64,000 bases of DNA from Tolypocladium sp. Sup5 PDA-1 (taxonomy: Eukaryota; Ascomycota; Sordariomycetes; Hypocreales; Ophiocordycipitaceae), in contig JPHH03000066.1 of NCBI GenBank assembly GCA_000750105.3, forward strand, positions 1 to 64,000, written 5' to 3'. The notes under the pieces were generated by a model. It was not told the origin of the DNA. It worked only from the letters and a program-made list of their open reading frames with translations, and made no database searches. The position numbers and the translations under genes are program-made. How positions within the stretch are numbered: position 1 is the stretch's first letter; every line of letters starts with the position of its first letter. Below are positions 22,301-32,335 of the stretch, in pieces.

Positions 22301-23110
22301 AGTGCTGGCCATGGTGGTGGATCTTCTGAAATATGCCCTGCTGGAGGTCAGATTGGAAACACGACAGTGAACGTGAGTCTGCCTTCGATCCCACGTCGTT
22401 CAATACACTTGCTGACCTGACCTGTGCAGTTTGACAATGTCAAGCCTGGCCCGCTGTTCAACCCTTCTGGCGAGATGTGGTTCTCCGAAGGCTTTCTCGT
22501 CGCACCTCCCTCTGCGCAATCGTCACAGTCTTTTGTCGCCTCATCTGGTGGTCAGCTTGTCGAGTTTGTGCCTCCATCGCTCTCCAGCACACCCTCCACC
22601 CAGGCCTCGGGCGACATTGCCGAGATTGGCGTCGGGCCCAACTCGGCGAACCCCTGCTTCAGGTTTGACTTCTTCGGCGCTGGCCTTGGGTGCGCCGCGC
22701 AAGGGAACGAGCAGTGGTGTGAGTTTGAGATCTCTGCCTACACCTACAATGAGGGAACGTCGAATGAGCAGTCCATTGCCTGGTCGGAGACGAAGCGCGT
22801 CCCTGCCTGCCCCAACTTCCCCAACGGCAGCTGCTCGTTGACCCCGGTCGAGTTTGAGGGCTACACCAACATCACATCGGTGCTCATCACCCTCCACGTT
22901 GGCCTGGAGCTGCGAGCGTGGTGGGGAGATGACTTCAAGTTTGGCTGGACGAGCAACACCTGCGATGCTGCCAGCTGCCGCGCTCGCGCCGTTCCCCATC
23001 GCGTCAAGCGCGAGACTGTCGAGTTGGCTCTGCGACGAGGTGTCTGGCACTGGACCCCAGCTGGTCTTCAGCGCCTGGACGACGAGTACATTTGGGGGTC
23101 GGTTTACTGA
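19379..23110 (+). CDS. Large secreted Ser/Thr/Pro/Gly-rich repeat protein (wall or mucin-like)
   Basis: Four exons, join(19379..19458,19513..22083,22135..22372,22430..23110), 1,189 aa. Intron 1 (54 bp) appears to be a GC-AG intron with branch CTGAC. Introns 2 (51 bp) and 3 (57 bp) are ordinary. Residues 1-22 form a signal peptide (MRATTSFGALVASSLLHHSVAQA). The central about 850 residues carry seven or eight degenerate repeats of 50-65 residues built on TTCxTYTVLGxDGRPTVV followed by x3-VPG, many with one cysteine. The C-terminal about 230 residues form a separate folded-looking domain with six or more cysteines (CPAGG, NPCFRFDFFG, CAAQGNEQWCEF), of a type seen C-terminally in fungal wall proteins. 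No GPI signal is seen. A KR pair and RR-Q-D near residue 880 could be Kex2 sites. Likely extracellular or wall-associated; substrate unknown. The first intron is a multiple of three, so a retained form would also be open. Confidence 0.75.
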
Positions 23111-23168
23111 TTGGGTGGTGGTTAGATGTGAGGAGTTGCTGTGGAGAGATTTGCTCTGTTGACTGAGA

Positions 23169-23640
23169 CTATTTGACACTCGATTTTGGAAGGGCAGCAT
23201 AATGGTTGAGAGCTGCGAATGCGGTGTAATTGTAGGCAAGTTGGTGGATGGGATGAGTATCACGATATGCCATAGTGCCCAGTAAACTAGGGAACACATG
23301 CAGTTCACAGAGGTCCAGTGATTGCATTGTGTTGAATGCATCTGCTCCAATGTCAGGGTTGTTGATGTAGTTGTCCAGCAGCAGACCTGGTGACGTTGTA
23401 GGCTTGAGCGCACCTGTTGCCGGATTGAGCTGAATCGTTGGACGCATCGTCCGATTGAGGGCGATGCGGCTATCCACCGGCATACGAATACATGAGGAAG
23501 CCGTAGTGGCTTGGGATGACACCACCCTGTCGGTGAGGGCCCATGATTGAGTTGAATGCATCTGTGCCAGTGAGAGCGATAGTCCCCCTTGTCTGCTGGT
23601 GAACCCATACTGCCTCTGGGTAGCTCTGCAAACGTTACGG
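23169..23640 (-). pseudogene. Decayed gene remnant, family not recognised
   Basis: Reading the minus strand gives two protein-like blocks in different frames. The upstream block contains TDAFNSIMGPHRQGG and GFLMYSYAGG, then hits a stop. One base over, the frame continues DSRIALNRTMRPTIQLN...PGLLLDNYINNPDIGADAFN...ALNHYAALPKSSVK and ends at a stop (23169-23171). The join at about 23472-23480 (GGT GGA T AGC CGC) looks like a single-base frameshift. No splice signals fit. The upstream frame has a stop near the 5' end and no start codon, so the 5' part is missing. The two AFN boxes (TDAFNSIM, ADAFNTMQ) may be an internal duplication. It lies between two secreted-protein genes. Confidence 0.45.
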
Positions 23641-23744
23641 CAAGATTGCAGCTGGGGACTTGAAGAGGACACGGCATGGGTAGAATAGCGTAGGCGGACG
23701 TATCAATATTCGCAATCTAAAGCTATTGGCTAAACCACGTTGAA

Positions 23745-25659
23745 CTACCACAGACCCAGAGGGAATCTCGGCCTCCGGTGCATCTCAAGGGTGCCGACGG
23801 CCTGCGGCATGCCGCCGAGCGTACAGTCCTTGTCCCACGGCCCGCAGTCGACTTCGCACGTGGCCTCCTCGGTCGGAACGATACCAGACTCAAAGTAGTC
23901 GGCAAGAATTCCGGCGGTGCAGCGGCTGTCACCGGTAGCAACGGCGCAGTGTCCCATGCTAGTCTGGACCACGAGGCCGGCGCCGGGATGCAGGGCGGCC
24001 ATGGCGCGGGCGGCAGTTAGGGGCGTGACGGGGTCGAGGCGGGTGGAGAGGAAGAGGAGCGGCGCGGCGGGCTTGCCCTTGACGGGAGTTCCCTGGGCTG
24101 TCGTCTCGGCCCTTGGAGTGGTAAAGGGGCCCTTGAAGGACCAGTTGGTGCGGAAGGGCCAGGCGGAGCAGGAGAGGCGGATGCTGGCCCAGTAGGCGCC
24201 CATGAGGGACGACGTCTGGACCTGCTTGTCGACGTAGCGGCGCCACCAGGCCGTGTCCTTGTCGAGGACGCTGTCGCCGTCGGCGCAGAGCACGGAGAAG
24301 CTGCCTTCGATGCGGTCAATCTTAAGCTCAGCATCGGTGGTGTTGCTGCCGATGGGGCAGCCGTCCTTGAGGTGGGGGATGGAGCCGACTCGGTCAATGT
24401 TATCGACCAAGGGGGTGATGCTCCCGGCCATGGTGGCATTGAGGACCTCGGCGAGCGTCTTGAACATCTGGATGGGCTTGTAGATGACGTTGCCCATGAG
24501 CTCGCGGACGTCGCGGGAGGTGGCCACGACGATGTTGCCGGCGGGAGTGACGGACGTGAGGGGCGACTCGTCGATGGCGTTGAGCCAGGCGTCGAAGCGG
24601 GCCTGGATGTCGAGCCCGGACGAGTCGGTGTCGCGGGCGAGGGCACAGACCGAGGGACCGGCGGCGTGGCAGCCGGAGAAAAAGTTGGAGGCGATTTCAT
24701 CGGCGTCGACAATGTTAGTGAGCCAGCCCTGGGAGTGTCAGCAGCTTGCGCGATAGCGTAGACCTGGAAGAGCCGCGGGGACTTACTGGGCCGGTCGAGT
24801 AGTCGATGGAGTTGGAGACGCCGTCGAGGACGATGCGGCCGATGCGCTCGGGGAACATGGAGGCAAAGTAGTTGCCGAGGATGGTGCCGTACGAGAAGCC
24901 AATGTACTGCAGGCGGACGACGTCGTCGTCGTCGCCGCTTCGCTTCCTAAGCTCAGGGCGATCCTCTCTGTCGTCGTCACGAGCCTCACGCTTGTGCAAC
25001 TCGTCAATCTTGTCGATGATCTCGATCATGTCGCGCGCCACGTTCGGGGTGCTCATGTAGCCCATGATGTCGCCGCCGTTGAGCCCCTCGGCCTCCGCCT
25101 GGAGGCACCGCCTCCCAAAGCCCTCAAACAGGCCGAGCGCGTAGGGCACCGAGAGCCTGCCGCTGTCGAGGGCGCCGTGGCCGCGGGTCTCGAGCATGAC
25201 GGCGTCGCGGGAGAGGGGGTCGCCGGGGAAGCAGTCGGCGCGGGGCCAGCTGTTGGCCATGCCGCGGGGGTCAAACGACACGATCTCGTAGTGCCGGCGG
25301 CCGGGCTTGTCGGCGAGGCCGCGCAAGCGGCGGCCGAAGCTCTGGATAAAGGCGACGCCGGAGCCGCCGGGGCCGCCCGGGTTGGTGAGGATAGGGCCGG
25401 CAAAGGACGGGTCCGAGACGGGGACGGCGGCGGGGAGCTTGATGACGGCGAGGGCGACGGTGCGGGCGTCGGCGGTGGCGTTTTGCCAATCGAGGGGGAC
25501 GACGAGGCGGGCGCACTGGAAGCCATCGTAGCAGGCGTGGTAGGAGACGTCGCGCGACGGGGTGATGGAGTCCCAGTCGAACGAGGGCGGTTGGTCCTTG
25601 CCCTGGCAGAGGGCCAGGCCGGGGAGGCCGGCGGCGAGGAGGAGGGTGTCGGAACGCAT
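23745..25659 (-). CDS. Secreted TAP-type tripeptidyl aminopeptidase (S33-like alpha/beta hydrolase)
   Basis: Two exons, complement(join(23745..24728,24787..25659)), 58 bp intron (GTAAGT...CCCAG), 618 aa. Residues 1-18 form a signal peptide (MRSDTLLLAAGLPGLALC). The alpha/beta-hydrolase core has the oxyanion region TNPGGPGGSG (about 95-105), FDPRG, the nucleophile elbow GFSYG (Ser at about 266), the acid in RLDPVTP and the His in SMGHCA, followed by the TAP C-terminal domain with paired cysteines. Proteins of this layout remove tripeptides or single residues from N-termini of peptides and are secreted by many fungi. A charged insert (KREARDDDREDRPELRKRSGDDD) before the nucleophile is unusual and contains dibasic sites. 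Substrate specificity cannot be read from sequence. The frame stays open upstream to 26199, but the signal peptide fixes the start. Confidence 0.88.
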
Positions 25660-25669
25660 AGTGGGTGGA

Positions 25670-25772
25670 GATGCTGATGGTGAAGATGCTGATGGGAGAA
25701 GAGAGATGTCGATGCAACGTGATGCTGATGCTGAAGATGCGGATGGGGGAAGAGAGATGTCGAGTGCAACGT
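25670..25772. repeat. Imperfect tandem duplication of about 51 bp
   Basis: Two adjacent copies, 25670-25720 (51 bp) and 25721-25772 (52 bp), share GATGCTGATG, GAGAAGAGAGATGTCGA-like and GCAACGT segments with only a few differences. They lie 11 bp upstream of the TAP peptidase start, within its presumed 5' leader. Confidence 0.8.
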
Positions 25773-27162
25773 GAGAGCGGGAGGGGCTGAAGTGAGGTCG
25801 AGCCCAGTCACCGCGGGAGGAGACGTCCCCTGACGCGCACGCTTCGCTGGAGCTGGCAGTAGCTGGCGGAGGGCTGCAGCTCTGAGAAACAACGGCCGGA
25901 AACAGCCAATTACGCAGCAAGAGTCGCACAGCTAAAGATGAAGCAAGAACCGATGAGGGAAGAGGAAGTGGTGAGAGGGATGTCGTGAGTGAGATGCGGC
26001 GTGGGGTGATGGGGAGCTTACGCGGGTCCTGCGGCCTTCGGCACGGGTACCCGCCAACCAGGGGAGACGGGACTAGGGCCGCCAGCGCTTCGCCAGGGCC
26101 TTTGGATTCGTGTTTGGTGCTGGAGCAAGTTGCACGGCTGCTTGCAATCAGGGCTACAGAGCCAGGCGACTGGCGTTTGTGTAGAAACAGACTTGCCAAT
26201 AGACGTCAGGAACACGTAGAAGGCTGGGCTGTTCTCCGCTGGTGGTCTTACCGTCACCGACACCCTGCGCTGTGGAGCGGGACCGGAACTCTCCGGGGCG
26301 GAGCACATTGGCGGCTGACCCACTCCAGTCCGGGGGGCCGGGGCTACTGCACCCCGTCCCGGGGACTTTGGGGTGCCAAAGCTCTGGTGCCCGGAAACGT
26401 CAAGGCCATCGTCAGCTCCGTCGCCGCAGGCACCACGGCGTCTCATGAGCTCAGAGGCTGCTACGCTGATGCTGAAGTATGTTGTCGTCCATCTCTTGTA
26501 GCGTGCGAAGGCTCCGACTTGTACCTTATAATAAGCCACTTGACTGATTTGCGGGTAGAGGCAGAAGCATCTTGGCGTAGCTCCAAGGACCGGCAAGGAA
26601 AAACAAGGAATGGGGGAAATGTGCGGCGAGTACAAGGTTGGAGGCTTCGCACACCAGAGAGGGTAGCTTGATGACGGCTACCGACAGCCCGTCCCGGCAT
26701 GTCGGCACGTCAATCACCTGCATCATTATTTTCGGATCAAACGGAAGCCAAGTGCTCACGCAGCATGCGAGTGCTTCTGGGGGTCCCGGGAAATGTACTC
26801 TATCGGTGGTAAGATTCAAGCCATGCGGAGCTTGATTGGCTGCTTCCCCTCGATTGCCCTCGCCAGTGCTGACGGCTTGGAGTGTTGATCCCATGGTGCA
26901 TACGGCCTGGACAGAAAAGGGCAGGTGAGACGGCTATTCGAATGCTGATCTGGCGATATAAGCATGGATTGCGTATGCGATAGGTTGTCCCTTGGTTGAG
27001 ACTGGCCACTGTGTTCCGGATGATGTCTTGAGCGAGGGGGAGCAAGCTGGTGAACGGGCATATAAGTCCAGCTTCACTGCCCAATTGACAGAGACTTGTT
27101 TGACAAGCAAAGAGCAAAATCACAACTCACAACTAGGGCTATATACTCCCATCGCCTCAAAC
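25773..27162. other. Intergenic region between divergent secreted-protein genes
   Basis: Contains the promoters of the TAP peptidase and of the 50-residue peptide gene. A 228-codon open frame on the plus strand (25985-26671) has no recognisable features and conflicts with open frames on the other strand. No gene is supported. Confidence 0.55.
27061..27066 (+). promoter_or_regulatory. TATA box of the six-Cys peptide gene
   Basis: TATAAG, 97 bases upstream of the start codon at 27163, in a CATATAAGTCC context. Position and spacing suit a highly regulated, TATA-driven gene. Confidence 0.5.
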
Positions 27163-27374
27163 ATGTCTGTCCTCAGCATCCGCCAGGTCATCGCCGTCGT
27201 GGTCAGCGTCATGGCCATCGGCGTCACCGCCTCGCCCGCCGTCGACGCCCGGCTGGTCTGCTGCGGCAACCAGGCCAACTGCCCGAGCCACTGCCACCGG
27301 GTGAGTCCGCGGCTGCTGCATATCCTTTGACCGTGAAGCAATTGCTGACTGGGCTCCAGTGCTTCGAGTGCTAA
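27163..27374 (+). CDS. 50-residue secreted prepeptide with six cysteines
   Basis: Two exons, join(27163..27300,27360..27374), with a 59 bp intron (GTGAGT, branch GCTGACT, acceptor CCAG); the second exon codes for only four residues plus the stop. The signal peptide spans about residues 1-23 (RQVIAVVVSVMAIGVTA), followed by SPAVDAR, whose Arg30 could be a processing site. The remaining 20 residues, LVCCGNQANCPSHCHRCFEC, hold six cysteines in the order CC-x5-C-x3-C-x2-C-x2-C, enough for three disulfides in a very small fold. I do not recognise a family. Secreted mini-proteins of this kind can be signals, antimicrobials or host-directed effectors, but nothing here decides between these. Without splicing the frame runs past the donor and ends LLHIL, losing two cysteines. 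A TATA box lies about 100 bp upstream. Confidence 0.65.
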
Positions 27375-28079
27375 GCGCACGTCGTCGAGTCGCCGCCGGC
27401 CTGGTGGTTTACACGGCGGACTTGGTCTCGGATGGAGCTAAACATGATGATTCATTTGTCGATGTACAAAACACCGCGAAATGAAAAATAAAAGGGCCAT
27501 CCCCTCGCTTCAAACGCTGCACAGTGTCGTCGTCACTCGACCAACGCGTGAATAAACGCGGCGGCTCGGCCAGTTTCAACCCCGCGTCGTCTCATGTCTG
27601 CACCGCCATCGTCCACCAGATGCGCACTCTGAAACCGTGCGCGTTCGGTGTGCCGCGGGATGCATCCGCTTCTGCCAGCGGCGCGCTGTTTCGATTGTCG
27701 TTTCAATGATTTGATGGGATGAACCGGGCATGTCGTGGAACGCGGAGTTTGCGGCGCGGAGTGGCCATGGCTTGTTATTTGTTGGTGTTGTGGTTTGGCG
27801 AAGCGCCGAAGGATGTGGTGAGGCAGAGGGGAGAGACGGGGACAACTCCTGGCGATTAGGATGAGCCTCGGATTCTAACGATGATGGCATGAGCTGAAGA
27901 CGGAATGGTATATTAATGTGTCTTCGCTTGCCGTGCTTGCTTGGGTCTAAGAAACCATCCATCTGCCTCTCCTTTGTCGCTTCTCCCACCTTTCGATTCA
28001 CTCATTAAACAGCACTTTTGCAGTTGTTCATTCATTCTTTCACTCAACTTATAGACTTTTCGTCTTCTGCACCCACAGC
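27375..28079. other. Intergenic region
   Basis: Holds the 3' UTR of the small peptide gene and the promoter of the beta-trefoil protein gene. The last 60 bases are pyrimidine-rich (CATTCATTCTTTCACTCAAC). No gene is seen. Confidence 0.6.
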
Positions 28080-28667
28080 ATGCGCGCCGCTTTCCTTGCT
28101 CTTTGCGCCTCTGGCCTCGCCGCGGCCATGCCCGCCAGCGCCGCCACCCGCGCAGTCGCCAAGCTCAACCAGCAAGCCTTCGACGAAGCCCAGCAGCGCG
28201 ACACCGCCGCCACGCGCGCCTTTTCCAACGTGCAGATCAGGACCGCGGACGGCAAGTGCCTCTCCGTGGACAAGCTCTCGGGCGACTTCCGCGCCAACCT
28301 CACGCCCATCCAGATCGCCGACTGCGGCGCCACCGACGGGCAAGGCTGGGACGTCATCACCTCCGGCAGGCACAACGACCAGCCGGGCCAGATGCTCGTC
28401 GTGAGCACCTCAACGCAGGCGTGCTTCAACTTCGACCCGCGGCGCCCGGCGGGCAACCAGGTGCTGCTGTTCTCGTGCGGCGGGCGCGCCGACGGCGGCG
28501 GGCAGGTGACGGACTCGCAGCTGTTTGCGTTTGGGGGCAGCGCGGGCCCGTCGAGCTTCTTGCCCAAGAACGGGCCCGGGCTGTGCTTGACGAGCAAGGG
28601 GAAGACGCTGGATGTTGCGGCTTGCAGGAATGGAACTGCGGAACAGGACTTTTCGTTTGCGGCGTGA
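28080..28667 (+). CDS. Secreted ricin-B-type beta-trefoil lectin-like protein
   Basis: Single exon, 195 aa. Signal peptide at about 1-21 (MRAAFLALCASGLAAAMPASA), a short helical linker rich in Ala/Gln (25-48), then one beta-trefoil domain (about 50-195). Its repeats start VQIRTADGKCLSV, MLVVSTSTQACFNF and LPKNGPGLCLTSKGKTL, each with a cysteine in the position used by R-type lectins, and the end reads AEQDFSFAA. The family name reflects the fold only; this is a free lectin-like domain with no catalytic partner. R-type domains bind galactose-containing glycans, but the sugar-binding Asp/Gln/Asn set cannot be judged with certainty here. The protein is probably extracellular. It sits between two genes for small Cys-rich secreted peptides. 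Confidence 0.8.
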   Translation: MRAAFLALCASGLAAAMPASAATRAVAKLNQQAFDEAQQRDTAATRAFSNVQIRTADGKCLSVDKLSGDFRANLTPIQIADCGATDGQGWDVITSGRHNDQPGQMLVVSTSTQACFNFDPRRPAGNQVLLFSCGGRADGGGQVTDSQLFAFGGSAGPSSFLPKNGPGLCLTSKGKTLDVAACRNGTAEQDFSFAA

Positions 28668-29749
28668 TGGGTGGTGCGTTGGGCGTGAAGCAGCTGGATC
28701 GAATGTCGACGTCTTTGCCCATTGCCCACACTAAGCTGTTGTGATTAAGTGTTGTGAGCTCTGCTGTTGCCATTGAAAATATCAGATGAAATTTTGTTCA
28801 CGCCGTGGTCAACCACCTGGCTCACAGTTGCCTGGCAAGAGCACTCGCTTTTGCGCCAAGCTCTTCTGGACTCTGTTGCAAAGAGACCTTGGACTGCTGA
28901 AGGATGTTGCGGGCGTGCTCCGTGGGCAGTTGGTCCTCACGAGCGAGCATGTTCATCAAGTACCGGAAACATTACTGAGTTTCCAACTGCCTCATTTTCC
29001 CTTTTAGTGTGCTTCACTCGAACATATGATGCTACTGTTGTGGCAGCCAAAGTGGCACGCCGAGACTGGAGCTCATACTCGGTGAAGCTGTCTTTGAATC
29101 ACAAAACTACGATGCATAAAAATATACCACTTGAGGCGCTAATCACTTTCGTGTGGCTGTTCGTGGTCTCTTGCGGTCTGTTCAAGTTTGGCGCCTTGCC
29201 ATTGATCGCACGCCCCTGATCAGCCTCATTGCCCTGACAATATGAGCCATTGAGCAGTCCAGCGTTTGAACCACTCGGGGGCGGGGGATTATAAATTGTG
29301 TACTTTCTCTTCGTTACCACTGGAACCTGGAATTTTCGTTGCTTTTCTTTGAACCCTCCCCAATCTTCGCCCGGTCCAGCTGCAACTGCTTCCACCTTGT
29401 TCACCAACTGACAAAAGGCACCCTGGTACCTCAACCCACCGTATACAATCCATGAGATGCGCATTCTCGTCAACAAACATCATCATAAATATGAGAAGCG
29501 GGCAGGAGGCGATCGATTTCCAGAACCGCAAGCACACCGATTCAAATTCACCGTTCCAAGAAGCTAAAACTAACACTCCCTACACTGAAACCGTGTCCTG
29601 CCGACATGGTTTAACTTCTGCTCCCGATATTGACCATTTTCCTCCCTCGCCACTTGACCACAAGTCAAGAATAGAAACAGGTCCATGGATTCAGTCTTAC
29701 ATCTGCAAAGGCAAGCAAGGGAAGCTCTCAGCGCGGCACGAGCTCTTGC
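28668..29749. other. Intergenic region, convergent 3' ends
   Basis: Lies between the 3' ends of the beta-trefoil gene and the Kex2-type peptide gene on the other strand. An open frame of 150 codons (28767-29219, plus) starts immediately after the upstream gene, lacks splice or domain features and is judged spurious. Confidence 0.55.
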
Positions 29750-30382
29750 TTACACGCAGTGCTTGCCAGCCTTGCCGATGCACTTCAACGCCTGAGTGCA
29801 GAACCAAGGCGCCTTACCAGCGGTGATAGCACAGTATTCAATCTATACCTAACAGTTAGCGGCTGCGTCAAACGCCCACATAGATCATCTAGGGATGAGG
29901 AGAAGTACCTGGGAGGCGCAGTGCAGGGTAGTGTTCCAGGAGATGCACTTGAAGAAGGACAGAGCTCGCTTGCCGTACTTCTTGATGACCTTGGCCAGGC
30001 GGATGAGGACCTTGAGCTTGCCGCGCTTGACGATGTCGTCGTCATCCTCGCTGTCGTTGTCGTTGATCTCAATCTCGTTTCCGTCGGCATCAAAGGCCTG
30101 GACTATGCACAAGTCAGCAGAAAGCTCAGAAGGCACGACACTGGCTCCCGAGAGAAAAGTACCGGTTCCATCCTCGGCAGCAATCAGGTATCCCTCGTTG
30201 ACGCCGTCGACAATAATGTCAACCTTGCTGCGGCCGTTGTCGAGATCATGGGCGATGATCTCCTTGTTCCCGTCAGCGATGGCATCCTCAACCTCGCGCT
30301 GGACGAGGGAGTAGTCTGGGTCGAGAGCTGCGGCCGAGACGAGAGCCACGGCGGACAGAAGGAGGGCGATGAGGAACTTCAT
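29750..30382 (-). CDS. Secreted KR-punctuated precursor with cationic helix and six-Cys domain
   Basis: Two exons, complement(join(29750..29842,29909..30382)), 66 bp intron (GTACTT, branch CTAAC, second AG used because the first would give an immediate stop), 188 aa. Signal peptide at 1-18 (MKFLIALLLSAVALVSAA). Residues 19-118 form an acidic pro-region ending SEDDDDIV. KR at 119-120 and GKR at 137-139 flank GKLKVLIRLAKVIKKYGKR (121-139), a strongly cationic segment with amphipathic-helix periodicity. From residue 140 a 49-residue domain carries six cysteines (C146, C155, C162, C173, C179, C187). Established knowledge: fungal Kex2 cleaves after KR/RR in the late Golgi. Inference: the acidic region may neutralise the cationic segment until cleavage. 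The family is unknown to me, and the intron lies within the Cys domain. TATA-like box about 135 bp upstream. Confidence 0.72.
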
Positions 30383-30515
30383 TTTGACTGTTTGAAGAAG
30401 AAGTTGGGACAAAAGCGTCTGCTGTTGGTGGCTGAGGAATGAAGAAGGCCGCTTGCTGCGTTGCTGCTGCTGTTGATGGTGATGGGCTTCCGAAACTCCT
30501 GAGAGGAAGTCGAAT

Positions 30516-30521
30516 ACTTAT
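30516..30521 (-). promoter_or_regulatory. TATA box of the Kex2-type peptide gene
   Basis: Minus-strand TATAAG (plus-strand CTTATA), about 135 bases upstream of the start codon at 30382. The sequence between is A/G-rich on the plus strand, as for a short fungal leader. Confidence 0.45.
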
Positions 30522-32335
30522 AGATATCGCATGGAGTCTGTTTTCTCGTGAGTCGATCCATCTTTGCGCATTGGAGTCGGGCAGCTCAAAGTCCGGGCAA
30601 GTATAAGACGGAACGAATCTGACATTGCAGTCCGCAACGGTCGGGTACCACCATTGCCCGACTCCCAGCGCTGAAAAGAACAGGATGAAGTGCAGGATGA
30701 TCCAAACCAAGCAAACTTACAAGCCATCCTCCATGTTCATGCCTGCGTTGCCAAGCATAAGCAAAGTGGGTTATGTGTGGTTGGTGCATCGCGGTGCTTT
30801 CCCAGAAGGGAGCAAACCAGGGCCCATCCTTTCCGTCGTGCCATTGGCAGAAGAGGAAGGCAAAATACAGTTAAGCTCTCAAGTCTCAACCCGCATTCGA
30901 GGTCTTGGATAATAGTATGTCGGGGAACCAACTGGCCCCGTCCCGCCAGCTGAAAGCTCGGCCCCTGTCGTGGACCCCACGAGCTGGGTGCGGACGCTTG
31001 GGCTGAATTCAGTGTTCCGACGTCGTCTGCCAATAGGCAACCACCATCCGTTTTTCCCAAGCACGCAGAGCCAGTGATCGACATATCGGTTGCCTGGGAT
31101 CTTTCAAGCTTATTCTTAACATTCAGCCGCCGCCGCCGCCCATTGGCCCCCACAAACCCTAAATTACGAGTCCGCATGCCAGAAGCTCACGTTGGATCGG
31201 AACCGACGACGCCCGGCGGGTAGGCTTAGATTCAATTCGGTTCGCGCCCTTCCAGGCAACCTTCAGTAGCCGATGCTCCCCGTCAGTTTCCGTTCCGTCA
31301 TGACCAAAATGGTTAAATCGTACCTGGCTATCGGCATACCTAGTCTCAAGGGTACATGTAAAAGTCAGCCGACCTGCAACGGCAGAGCCCCATTCCCATG
31401 CATGCATCTCAAAGTGCATATTTCGTGCGCAAAGGTCGCCGCTTTTGGACAGCTGATGGATCTGTGTACATTATTTCGCCGAACTCTGAAGGACTTTCCG
31501 CTGCGCTAGCGACATTGTACCAAGTGCCTTGCGTGTACGAGGAATTCGGTTCATCCATTTCCCCCTCGACGGCCCCAGAGGCCCCACTGTCTATTGTTCT
31601 TCCGCTGCAGGTAATGGCCGCGTATTGAAGCCCCATGCCGTCCGTCGGTTGGCGGTTCGATTATTCCTCCATTTGTAGTGCATTTAGTTGTCGGTGCCGG
31701 GGTTGTGCCATGTGGCTCTATAGATGAAAGAGTAGACTGCGACGTGGGACAAGAGAATGAGAAAGGAAGGTAATAAACTACTGAAGAGAGAAGACTTGGA
31801 TCCGTTTTGGTATATTGAACGATCACGATACATTGACGATCCTCTTCCTCAAGCAACTACAACGTCCTCCAGTGGAGATACCTAAAGCTCGGCTACAGGA
31901 TACCGAGCTACTGGTAATGAATCGTACACAGCGCATTGTAGGCTGTATTTAGTGCGGCGGATATGAAACGACAACGGCTCGTTGATCTACCCTTTGGGGC
32001 CCACCAACCCCCCGGGCCCCGGTTGCAGTCAGACACCGAAACCTTACATGAAACAACCCTTTGACAAGCGGAATTTGCTCGGATGGAGAAAATGTTGTCG
32101 TTTATACTTTATAGAAGTTGGCGTGATGCGAGTCACGTCGATGGCCTGGAGCTAACGTCACGCATCGTGACAAGACTCAAACGCAAAGCGTAGCAAGCGT
32201 AGTCCAAGCGTACGCACTCTTCCCTTGCCTTGGGATGCATTACGTCTTTTCATAATACTCATATCACCCCTTGGTGCCTCTACTCTTGATCTGCTCAACA
32301 AGTTGAAGCAACAAAAGACATCGAATTCAAAGAAA
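30522..32335. other. Intergenic region between divergent genes
   Basis: About 1.8 kb between the secreted-peptide gene and the PTH11-like receptor gene. Open frames are under 150 codons, and none has a recognisable domain or signal. A short GCCGCCGCC run occurs at about 31128-31141. Confidence 0.55.

Noticed and set aside
25985..26671. 228-codon open frame upstream of the TAP peptidase
   Set aside because: No domain, odd composition, overlaps open frames on the other strand.
28767..29219. 150-codon open frame 3' of the beta-trefoil gene with a hydrophobic tail
   Set aside because: Starts 100 bp after another stop, lacks a signal peptide at the N-terminus, and shows no family resemblance.
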